DNA of 39,513 nt from Acidobacteriota bacterium (GTDB lineage Bacteria; Acidobacteriota; Blastocatellia; Pyrinomonadales; Pyrinomonadaceae). Every line of letters starts with the position of its first letter. Within the stretch, counting starts at the first letter, position 1. The stretch covers positions 1-39,513 of the forward strand of contig JAKOVX010000022.1 of assembly GCA_029781855.1 (NCBI GenBank). Direction: 5' to 3'. The notes under the pieces are model-generated. The model saw only the letters and a program-made list of their open reading frames with translations. It did not search any database and was not told the DNA's origin. Shown one piece after another: positions 24,392-31,004 of the stretch. Both the position numbers and the translations under genes were made by a program.

Positions 24392-25564
24392 TCAGTCGGG
24401 CAAATACGCCATCAGCAGCCGCTCGACATTTCCGCCCATGATCTTGGCAATGTCGTCGTCGCTGAAGCCTTCGTTGATCAGGGCCTCGGTGATGAGGGCC
24501 TCGCCACTCGTGTCGAACGGGGCCCTGACCGAGCCGTCAAAATCGGAGCCAAGGCTCACGTGATCGGCACCTACGACGCCAACGGCGTATTTGATCGCCC
24601 GGGCGATCGCCGCCGCGTCCTCGCCGCAGACGGCGGTGTCCCAAAATCCGATGCCGATAACTCCGCCGGTCGCGGCGATGCGTTTTAGCTGGTCGTCCGA
24701 CAGATTTCGCTGATTGTCGCACGTTCCCTTGACGCCGGTGTGAGAGACGACGACCGGACGGGTCGCCATCGCAAGCACATCGTCGATAGTTTTCGCTGAC
24801 GCGTGGGCGACATCGACGAGCATCTTTTTCTCTTCCATTCGCTTGATCACCGCCTTGCCGAGGTCGGTCAGGCCGCCTTTTTCAACGCCGTGGGCCGAAC
24901 CGCCGATGTCGTTGTCGAAAAAGTGCGATGGCGACATCATCCGGAAACCCGCGTCGTACAAAACATCGACATTTTCGAGTTTGCCGTCGAGAGCGTGGGC
25001 TCCCTCGATGCCGAGCCAACCGGCGGTGATCTTTTCGGTCTTGCGGCGTTCGAGATAGGCGGCGAGTTCGCGTTTATTCTCGATAACGGTCAGCTTTCCG
25101 CCGGACGCGGCCGCATATTCGTGGAGTTTCTTCGCCTGATACAACGCCCTTTTCGTCAGGCTGAAGAGGTTCTCGAGCGGCTGACGCTGGGCAAGGTCGA
25201 GCCAGAAAATGTTATCGGTGTCCGGCGTGTTCCGCTCGATGTTCAGGCCACGGGGCGTCTTGGTTACGACGGTGAACGCCTGCAGGGCAACGTTTCCGCG
25301 GATCAATTTCGGTACATCAACATGGGCGATCGGCGAGTCCTCGTTCAGGTCGCGGTTCCACAGCAGCGCATCGGCGTGCATGTCCGCAACAAAGAGCGTC
25401 TCGTGCAGTTTCCGTGCCCGCTCGCTCACCTGATACGGCGGACGGGCGATTATCGGGTTCAATGTCCGCTCCGTGATCGACGCCGCAAACACGAAGAAGA
25501 AGACGGCGAAACCGAGGACGAGAATGACCAATGCGACAGCCGCGATCTTGATGAATTTTCGCAT
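24392..25564 (-). CDS. Membrane-anchored dipeptidase, M19 (renal dipeptidase) family
   Basis: About 390 residues from ATG 25564. A longer version from 25594 would overlap the end of the preceding gene and add a stretch with no conserved look. One N-terminal transmembrane helix (about 5-30) anchors the catalytic domain outside the membrane. Zinc-site motifs are present in order: H63-A-D65 in FVADMHADALLW, the bridging Glu in GIEGAH, His in VDVAHAS and in VVVSHTGVKGTCDNQRNL, and Asp in LGSDFDGS. Family members hydrolyse dipeptides, including D-amino-acid-containing ones. It follows the oxidoreductase gene by 11 bases and is probably co-transcribed with it. Confidence 0.9.
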   Translation of the reverse strand: MRKFIKIAAVALVILVLGFAVFFFVFAASITERTLNPIIARPPYQVSERARKLHETLFVADMHADALLWNRDLNEDSPIAHVDVPKLIRGNVALQAFTVVTKTPRGLNIERNTPDTDNIFWLDLAQRQPLENLFSLTKRALYQAKKLHEYAAASGGKLTVIENKRELAAYLERRKTEKITAGWLGIEGAHALDGKLENVDVLYDAGFRMMSPSHFFDNDIGGSAHGVEKGGLTDLGKAVIKRMEEKKMLVDVAHASAKTIDDVLAMATRPVVVSHTGVKGTCDNQRNLSDDQLKRIAATGGVIGIGFWDTAVCGEDAAAIARAIKYAVGVVGADHVSLGSDFDGSVRAPFDTSGEALITEALINEGFSDDDIAKIMGGNVERLLMAYLPD

Positions 25565-25575
25565 ATCGTTGACCG

Positions 25576-26658
25576 CTAGAGTTTGACGACGCATCCCGAT
25601 GCGTCTGACTCGCGGGCGGCATCGAGTACTTTCTGGATCTTCAGACCGTCGGCAAAAGTCGCGGCGTGCTCGATCACATTTCGGCCCTCACGGATCGCGT
25701 CCACGATCAGGGGAGCAAACTGGACAAATCCGCGAGAAAATCCGGTGTCCGGCATTCCCGCCAGTGGTTCGCCAAGCTTGACCTCGACGGAACGCCAGTC
25801 AGACTCGCCATTCATCGCAACCTCGAGCTCTCCGATATGCCCGACCCGCAGGGCGCCGAGCTCGCCGTAAAACTCCATCCGGTTGGTGTATTTCGGGTTC
25901 TCGGTCATCGAAACCGAAACGAGCCCCGTCGCGTCCTGCGTCAATTCGCCGTCGTGAAAACGGAGCAGCATGTTCGATTCGTCGTCGCTCGTGACCTCAC
26001 GCACCGCGCCGGTCGAGTCGCCACGCTGCTTGATGGCCGTCTGCAGCTGGCAGAAAATGCTCGAGATCTCGGTGCCGAGAAACCAGTTGAACGAGTCGAT
26101 GATGTGCGAGCCGATCGCACCCAACGCTCCGCCGCCGACCGTCGCGTCTGACCACCAATTCCACGGCACGTTCGGATTGCCGCGATTCGGGGCCTGGAAG
26201 AAGAATTTTGTGTGGCGGACCTTGCCGATCAGGCCCTCGCGGAGCATATTGTACGCCTGCAGCCGGCCCGGCTGGAAACGCAGTTCGTGGTCGATCAGCG
26301 CGAGCAGCGGTTTGCCCTCAGCGGCGGCCATCATTTCGGCGGCCTCGGCAAAATTCATCGCCATCGGCTTTTCGCAAAGTATGTGTTTGCCGGCCGCTAT
26401 CGACGCCAGCGTCATTTCGCGATGGAAGTTCGGCGGCGTGGTGATAAGAACCAGATCCACGTCGTCTCGAATAACGGTCTCACGCCAGTCCGCTGTAAAA
26501 TGTTCGGCCCCACACTCCTCCGCCGTAGCTTCCGCGTTCGCCATGTTTCCGCTCGCGACGGACGCTATCTTTACACTTTCACATGCCAGAAACGCCGGGA
26601 TCTGCACCTTGCGGGCAAAGCCCGTCCCGATCACGCCAATACCAATTGTTTTTGCCAT
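25576..26658 (-). CDS. Gfo/Idh/MocA-family NAD(P)-dependent oxidoreductase
   Basis: 360 residues. The N-terminal Rossmann fold shows GVIGTGFA at 8-15 and the family's EKP motif at 96-98 (HILCEKPMAM). The C-terminal alpha/beta domain includes GGALGAIGSHIIDSFNWFLG, with the His expected near the active site. Members oxidise or reduce sugars, inositol or related polyols; the substrate is not identifiable. ATG at 26658 has no strong Shine-Dalgarno; TATATT at 26674-26669 on the minus strand lies 10 bases before it and is a plausible -10. It leads a two-gene unit with the dipeptidase, and a terminator at 26696-26726 separates it from the PilZ-like gene. Confidence 0.9.
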   Translation of the reverse strand: MAKTIGIGVIGTGFARKVQIPAFLACESVKIASVASGNMANAEATAEECGAEHFTADWRETVIRDDVDLVLITTPPNFHREMTLASIAAGKHILCEKPMAMNFAEAAEMMAAAEGKPLLALIDHELRFQPGRLQAYNMLREGLIGKVRHTKFFFQAPNRGNPNVPWNWWSDATVGGGALGAIGSHIIDSFNWFLGTEISSIFCQLQTAIKQRGDSTGAVREVTSDDESNMLLRFHDGELTQDATGLVSVSMTENPKYTNRMEFYGELGALRVGHIGELEVAMNGESDWRSVEVKLGEPLAGMPDTGFSRGFVQFAPLIVDAIREGRNVIEHAATFADGLKIQKVLDAARESDASGCVVKL

Positions 26659-26695
26659 TTCATCTACAAATATAATTGCTCTCGCGCAAAAACAA

Positions 26696-26726
26696 AAAAG
26701 CGTGAGGCAATGTTCCTCACGCTTTT
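26696..26726 (-). terminator. Rho-independent terminator of the PilZ-like gene
   Basis: AAAAGCGTGAGG (26696-26707) and CCTCACGCTTTT (26715-26726) form a 12-bp stem with a 7-base loop. A further A-run just left of the stem supplies Us on the minus strand. It lies 19 bases past the stop at 26746; the T-run on the other side could also make it work weakly in the plus direction. Confidence 0.88.
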
Positions 26727-26745
26727 CGTCAAAATGTGTTTGCCG

Positions 26746-27210
26746 CTAATCTATCCCGAGTTCGAGGCTACCCTGCGACTTTCTGGATTTGCGCCCGTTA
26801 CGCAAAAAATGATGATAACGCTCTTCGTCACCGTTTTCGAAACTGACGATCTGCGCCCCGATCATGAATCGCTCGGTCGAGAGATGGATACCGACCTTTT
26901 CGTAGCGGCGGCCCACCGCTTTCAATCGCACCTTGCCGTTCGGCAGATCGATCTCGACATTAAGACTGCGTTCCTGGCCGACAAAATATTTTTCTTGTAT
27001 TCGGATCGCGGGAACCAGGAACCCAATTCCCGTGCGGCTCATGTCAAATGTTTCGCCGAGTACGCAGGCAGCTTTTGCGAGTTCGAGGTGCCGCTCAGAA
27101 TTGATATCGGGGTCAAACCAAACCTTTATCGGGGCCGTATGTTTACGCCGTGCCGAAACAAGCCGCTCGGACAAAGATCGATTTAATCTCGCTACCAGTT
27201 TACGTATCAT
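26746..27210 (-). CDS. PilZ-like domain protein
   Basis: 154 residues, soluble. A basic N terminus (RLVSARRKHTAPIKVWF) precedes a beta-barrel-like region holding D-M-S-R-T-G (FDMSRTGIGFLVP), which fits the D-x-S-x-x-G half of the PilZ c-di-GMP signature. The RxxxR half is not present in exact form; only RRK is found. It may therefore bind c-di-GMP weakly or not at all. The C-terminal 30 residues are polar and basic. ATG at 27210 has only a weak site. It is transcribed alone: a terminator lies downstream and no close same-strand gene upstream runs into it. Confidence 0.72.
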   Translation of the reverse strand: MIRKLVARLNRSLSERLVSARRKHTAPIKVWFDPDINSERHLELAKAACVLGETFDMSRTGIGFLVPAIRIQEKYFVGQERSLNVEIDLPNGKVRLKAVGRRYEKVGIHLSTERFMIGAQIVSFENGDEERYHHFLRNGRKSRKSQGSLELGID

Positions 27211-27264
27211 CTCATTCTAAATAGCCGGCCCAAGGAGGGGAGAGGATAGTCCACGATAATTCTA

Positions 27265-27288
27265 TATCAAAAATCAACAAGTTTGATA
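27265..27288 (-). promoter_or_regulatory. AT-rich inverted repeat upstream of the PilZ-like gene
   Basis: TATCAAA (27265-27271) and TTTGATA (27282-27288) form a 7-base-arm dyad in the AT-rich region 55-78 bases before the PilZ-like ATG. It could be an operator or part of the promoter; no protein can be assigned to it. Confidence 0.35.
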
Positions 27289-27305
27289 CAAAAATTGCAA
27301 AATCT

Positions 27306-28217
27306 TCACTTTTTCATAGCTGAGCCGCCCGTATCCTTGCTTGTGACGTGGGAAAAGCCCTTCGCGTCGGGTTCGAGCAGGAACGAGAGCCTCCCGCTTT
27401 TGCCGTAAACTGCCGGCACGGCATTGGCGAAATATCGCTTTTTCGACTCTGATAAGGTCACAGTGTAGTTGTAACCGGTCGATTCGCTGGTCTTGATGTC
27501 GTCAGGCAGAAATCCCGCGTCGATCAGCGTCTGGATCTCGCCGCAAACGCCGTCGTGCTGCAGCGAATAGGCGATCTGGGCCTTGGCAACACGCTCGAGC
27601 ATCTTCCTCGCCTCGTCCTCGTGCGTCTCGATCCTCAGATTGTAGAAGTACGCCTTCCCTTCTTTTTTGATGCGTGCCTCGACCTCGTCGTCGACGGTCT
27701 GGATGATCCAGATGTCTGCCGATCTTTTCAGTTTGATCTTCTGCGGTTCGAGTTTGCCGTCATCGCCGGAGGGCAGGTTGGCGGTCACCGTCGCGTTGTC
27801 GCCGCTGACGATCTCGCCATTGATCTCGATCTGGGCCGGGACCTGTCCGGCGAGAGCTTCGAAATCAAGCGAAAACTCAGCCAGTTCCGCTTCCGTTAGA
27901 CCCTCGATCGCCGGCCGCAGGTTTGTCAGGAAGATAGCGTCGCGAAACTTCTTCTCGCGCAATAGCTGGTAGAACGCCCGCACCGTATCCGCCGGGCCGC
28001 CCTTGTCTATCGTGATCGTCGGCCCTTTTGGAGCAGCCGGATCCGCCGCCGCGGGCTCGGACGAATTTGCAACGGTTGTATTGACGGCGTCAGCAGTCTT
28101 TGCGTTCGTCTTGGGCTCGGCGACCGAACACGCGGACGCAAGCGACAGTAAAATAGCCGCGATCACCGATTTCACGAAACCGCCGGAAAATGAAGCGGAC
28201 ATTAAATTACGTTTCAT
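27306..28217 (-). CDS. Lipoprotein with NTF2/DUF4878-like domain and pilin-like C-terminal module
   Basis: About 303 residues from ATG 28217. A start at 28310 would put 31 non-signal residues before the export signal. Residues 1-30 form a lipoprotein signal ending LASAC, with C30 as the acylated Cys. After an Ala/Pro linker, DTVRAFYQLLREKKFRDAI...IKLKRSADIWII (about 75-180) resembles DUF4878/NTF2-like domains. The last 100 residues (EARKMLERVAKAQIAYSLQHDGVCGEIQTLIDAGFLP...YNYTV) look like the globular part of a type IV pilin, without the pilin membrane helix. Function unknown. It is preceded by the OPT terminator, so it has its own promoter. Confidence 0.78.
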   Translation of the reverse strand: MKRNLMSASFSGGFVKSVIAAILLSLASACSVAEPKTNAKTADAVNTTVANSSEPAAADPAAPKGPTITIDKGGPADTVRAFYQLLREKKFRDAIFLTNLRPAIEGLTEAELAEFSLDFEALAGQVPAQIEINGEIVSGDNATVTANLPSGDDGKLEPQKIKLKRSADIWIIQTVDDEVEARIKKEGKAYFYNLRIETHEDEARKMLERVAKAQIAYSLQHDGVCGEIQTLIDAGFLPDDIKTSESTGYNYTVTLSESKKRYFANAVPAVYGKSGRLSFLLEPDAKGFSHVTSKDTGGSAMKK

Positions 28218-28262
28218 CGCAAGTTGATTTGAATTTGAACTCAGCAGATGGATACATGCGCG

Positions 28263-28296
28263 AAAAAGCGGCACGTAACCTAAGTATACGTGCCGC
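28263..28296 (-). terminator. Rho-independent terminator of the OPT transporter gene
   Basis: GCGGCACGTA (28268-28277) and TACGTGCCGC (28287-28296) form a 10-bp stem with a 9-base loop. Five A residues at 28263-28267 give U5 on the minus strand after the stem. It lies 40 bases past the OPT stop. Confidence 0.8.
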
Positions 28297-28335
28297 GCGC
28301 AAAAAGGCAAAACAATTTTCTACCAGAAAATACGC

Positions 28336-30711
28336 TTACTCATTCGCTAAAGTCGGTGGAGGCGGAGGTCCGCTCGCACCATTGCCCTTTTTGCCTGTGA
28401 GCCACCATTCGCGGCCGACAAAATACAACCCGACCGCGAGGATCAGCAGCGGAATGAGTCCGAGCAGGTCGGAGTAGTCGCCGGTAAAGAACGGGTTGCC
28501 CTCAGCGTAGCCCGCAAACTGGTCCTGTAGGTGTTTTAGGGCCGGGACGACCGCAAAAATGGCTATCAGGATGCCGGCGATCGCACCGCCCGCGATATAG
28601 CCGGACGCAAGCAGAACGCCATTCGATTTATCCGTCTCGGCGATGATCTGCTCTTCGGAGAGGTCCTTGCCGGCAAATTTCCGCCTCAGGTAAATATCGA
28701 CCGCATACCGTACGAGCCCACCGACAAATATGGGCGACGACGTCGATATCGGCAGGTAAATACCCACGGCGAACGCCAGCGACGGCACTCCGCTCACCTC
28801 GAGGACGACCGCCATCATTGCACCCAGGATCACGAGGCCCCACGGCAGATTTTGACCCAATACGCCCTTGATGATGTAGCTCATCAGCGTCGCCTTGGGC
28901 GCATCGTAACGTGTCAGTTCCTTGCCATCGTCGTCTTTTTTAAGGACGCCGTTGATGCCCGGATCGACAAAATACGTGGGTTTGCCGCTGTTATCGACCA
29001 GATATTTTCCGACCTGGCCGGCCGTCGAATCGGTATTTTGCCAGACGCGATAGGTGGCGGTATCGACGCCCATGTATTTGCCGTTCGTAATATGCTCCGA
29101 CTGAAATTGGCCGTTCTGACGGAAGAGCATATCTTCCGTGACGTGCATGGTCGCGACCGGCGACGAAGCGTCGATCTTCTGATAATAAGTTTCGTTGTTG
29201 TTCAGGACGATCAGTAGATACCCGAGGACCAGTGCCGACGCCAAGGCACCGACAAGAATCGCGATCTGCTGGTTTCGCGGCGTCGATCCGACCCAGAAAC
29301 CTGTCTTGAGGTCCTGCGACGTGGTGCCGCCATTTGAGGCCGCGATGCAAACGATGCCGCCGATCGACAGCGCCGTCACAAAATACGGATCTGCGGTTGT
29401 CCAACCCAGTGCCAGAAATGTCAGACACGTAATAAGCAGCGTCGCGACCGTCATACCCGAGATCGGATTCGAAGACGAACCAACTTCGCCTGTAAGCCTT
29501 GACGATACCGTCACGAACAAGAATCCCAGGATGATGATCAGGATAGCCCCAAAAAACGAAACGAACGGATTGGCAAAAACGCTGAGTCCGAGTTTCGGAA
29601 ACAGCATAATGGCGGCGATCAGAGCGATAACGCCCACGACCACCCATTTCATCGACAAGTCGCGGTCCGTACGCGGAAGCGCCGAGCCGTCGCCGTTGGT
29701 CGAACCGCCCCTTAGGTCGGCAAGCCCGCCCTTGAGCCCGTGAATGATCGTTGGCAGGCTTCGTGCCAGCGAAATGATGCCGGCCATTGCCACCGCTCCG
29801 GCACCGATGTACAGAACGTACGCACCGCGCACGCCGTCCGGGTCCATTTCGGCAATGGTCTTGCCGATCGCCGGTGCGACCGGCGTGGTCATCTCGCCGC
29901 CGAAGAATTTGATCATCGGTATCAGAACCAGATACGACAGAATGCCGCCGCCCATCATCAGCCCGGCGATCTTCGGGCCGATGATGTAGCCGACACCGAG
30001 CAGCGTCGGATCGTTCGCCATACTGATCGAACCGCCCTTGAACGTCTTGTCGCTGAATTCATGCGTCGGCGTTCCCTTCCAGAACGAGAACACCTGCATC
30101 AGCGAATTGAAGACAAACCCGACGACGAACCCGATCGAGATGATCTTGCCGCCCTGCATTGCCATATCGTCGTCGCCGTGGTTGTCGCCCTCGTGCGAAG
30201 CCTCACGCGATTCTTTGGACGCACCGGCCTTGAGCACCTCGGCGCAGGCCGTGCCTTCCGGGTATTTGAGATAGCCGTGCTGGTCCTTGATCAGCGCTCG
30301 GCGCAGCGGGATCATCATCAGGATGCCGAGCAGTCCGCCGAGAATGGCGACCAGCATCACCCGCGATAGATCGAGGTCAAAGCCGAGGATCATGATCGCC
30401 GGCATCGTCACGCCAAGGCCGAATGCGATCGATTCGCCCGCCGACCCGGCAGTCTGCATCACGTTCGCCTCAAGGATCGTGGCGTCGCGCAATCCGATTT
30501 TCGACATTATTCGAAACAGCGTGATCGCGATGACCGCCACCGGGATCGAGGCCGAAACGGTCAAACCAACCTTCAGGACAAGATAGAGCGACGAGGCTCC
30601 AAAAATAATGCCGAGTATCGTACCAACGATCAGCGGCAGCGGCGTAAGCTCGCGTAGGGTTGCGCCGTCGGGAATATACGGGCGGAAATTCTCTAAAAAG
30701 GGATTCTTCAT
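28336..30711 (-). CDS. OPT-family oligopeptide/metal-chelate transporter
   Basis: 791 residues with about sixteen hydrophobic segments. The opening ELTPLPLIVGTILGIIFGASSLYLVLKVGLTVSASIPVAVIAI is the conserved start of bacterial OPT proteins, and LKYPEGTACAEVLKAG and NGGTTSQDLKTGFWVG are further family blocks. A large soluble loop (about 515-625) interrupts the last third. OPT carriers import short peptides, siderophores or metal chelates by proton symport; the bacterial branch is mostly assigned to peptides. ATG at 30711 has AAGGAG upstream and a credible promoter at 30766-30794. It is divergent from the M14-type peptidase, which could supply its peptides. Confidence 0.92.
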   Translation of the reverse strand: MKNPFLENFRPYIPDGATLRELTPLPLIVGTILGIIFGASSLYLVLKVGLTVSASIPVAVIAITLFRIMSKIGLRDATILEANVMQTAGSAGESIAFGLGVTMPAIMILGFDLDLSRVMLVAILGGLLGILMMIPLRRALIKDQHGYLKYPEGTACAEVLKAGASKESREASHEGDNHGDDDMAMQGGKIISIGFVVGFVFNSLMQVFSFWKGTPTHEFSDKTFKGGSISMANDPTLLGVGYIIGPKIAGLMMGGGILSYLVLIPMIKFFGGEMTTPVAPAIGKTIAEMDPDGVRGAYVLYIGAGAVAMAGIISLARSLPTIIHGLKGGLADLRGGSTNGDGSALPRTDRDLSMKWVVVGVIALIAAIMLFPKLGLSVFANPFVSFFGAILIIILGFLFVTVSSRLTGEVGSSSNPISGMTVATLLITCLTFLALGWTTADPYFVTALSIGGIVCIAASNGGTTSQDLKTGFWVGSTPRNQQIAILVGALASALVLGYLLIVLNNNETYYQKIDASSPVATMHVTEDMLFRQNGQFQSEHITNGKYMGVDTATYRVWQNTDSTAGQVGKYLVDNSGKPTYFVDPGINGVLKKDDDGKELTRYDAPKATLMSYIIKGVLGQNLPWGLVILGAMMAVVLEVSGVPSLAFAVGIYLPISTSSPIFVGGLVRYAVDIYLRRKFAGKDLSEEQIIAETDKSNGVLLASGYIAGGAIAGILIAIFAVVPALKHLQDQFAGYAEGNPFFTGDYSDLLGLIPLLILAVGLYFVGREWWLTGKKGNGASGPPPPPTLANE

Positions 30712-30765
30712 CCGGTTAATGTCTCCTTGATCTTCGATTTGGTCAGGGGAAAGGTTTCTGCAAGG

Positions 30766-30794
30766 AATTTACAGCCTAATTGATTCTCAATCAA
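30766..30794 (-). promoter_or_regulatory. Promoter of the OPT transporter gene, overlapping a dyad
   Basis: On the minus strand, TTGATT (30794-30789), 17-base spacer, TAAATT (30771-30766). The -35 is half of the dyad TTGATT-ctc-AATCAA (30780-30794), which could be an operator. The leader would be about 48 bases and contains AAGGAG before the ATG. Confidence 0.55.
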
Positions 30795-30846
30795 GTAAAT
30801 CGGTTGGATTTGAATATTTGACCTAGATGAGCCGTGTACGAGTTTT

Positions 30847-30952
30847 GAACGCGGATGAAGCGGATCGGGCAGATAGGACGGATAAACCGCAGCGATCGCT
30901 CATTTGCTCTCTTTATCTGCGGATATCCGTTTCATCCGCCCGATCCGCGTTC
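30847..30952. repeat. Interspersed palindromic element, copy 2 (CGCGGAT family)
   Basis: GAACGCGGAT (30847-30856) and ATCCGCGTTC (30943-30952) bound a 106-base element. The left arm goes on GCGGATGAA-GCGGATCGG-GC; the complement of the right arm reads GCGGATCGG-GCGGATGAA, so the same 9-base words occur in swapped order. It shares this vocabulary with 14322-14406. It lies in the 293-base divergent region 30712-31004, which otherwise holds only the OPT promoter and the M14 gene's ribosome site. Confidence 0.7.
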
Positions 30953-31004
30953 CAAAATGCGCGTTTATCGACTAAACTTGTTCCGATTCGGAGTAACTGC
31001 TCAA

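Noticed and set aside
24803..25579. 258-residue frame antisense to the membrane dipeptidase
   Set aside because: Shadow of a gene with a full zinc-site motif set on the opposite strand.
26212..27186. 324-residue plus-strand frame crossing the oxidoreductase and PilZ-like genes
   Set aside because: It overlaps two real genes and the terminator between them, and shows no domain.
30855..31004. N-terminal extension of the M14-like peptidase
   Set aside because: It translates the palindromic repeat and would place 50 polar residues before a clear signal peptide; ATG at 31005 is preferred.
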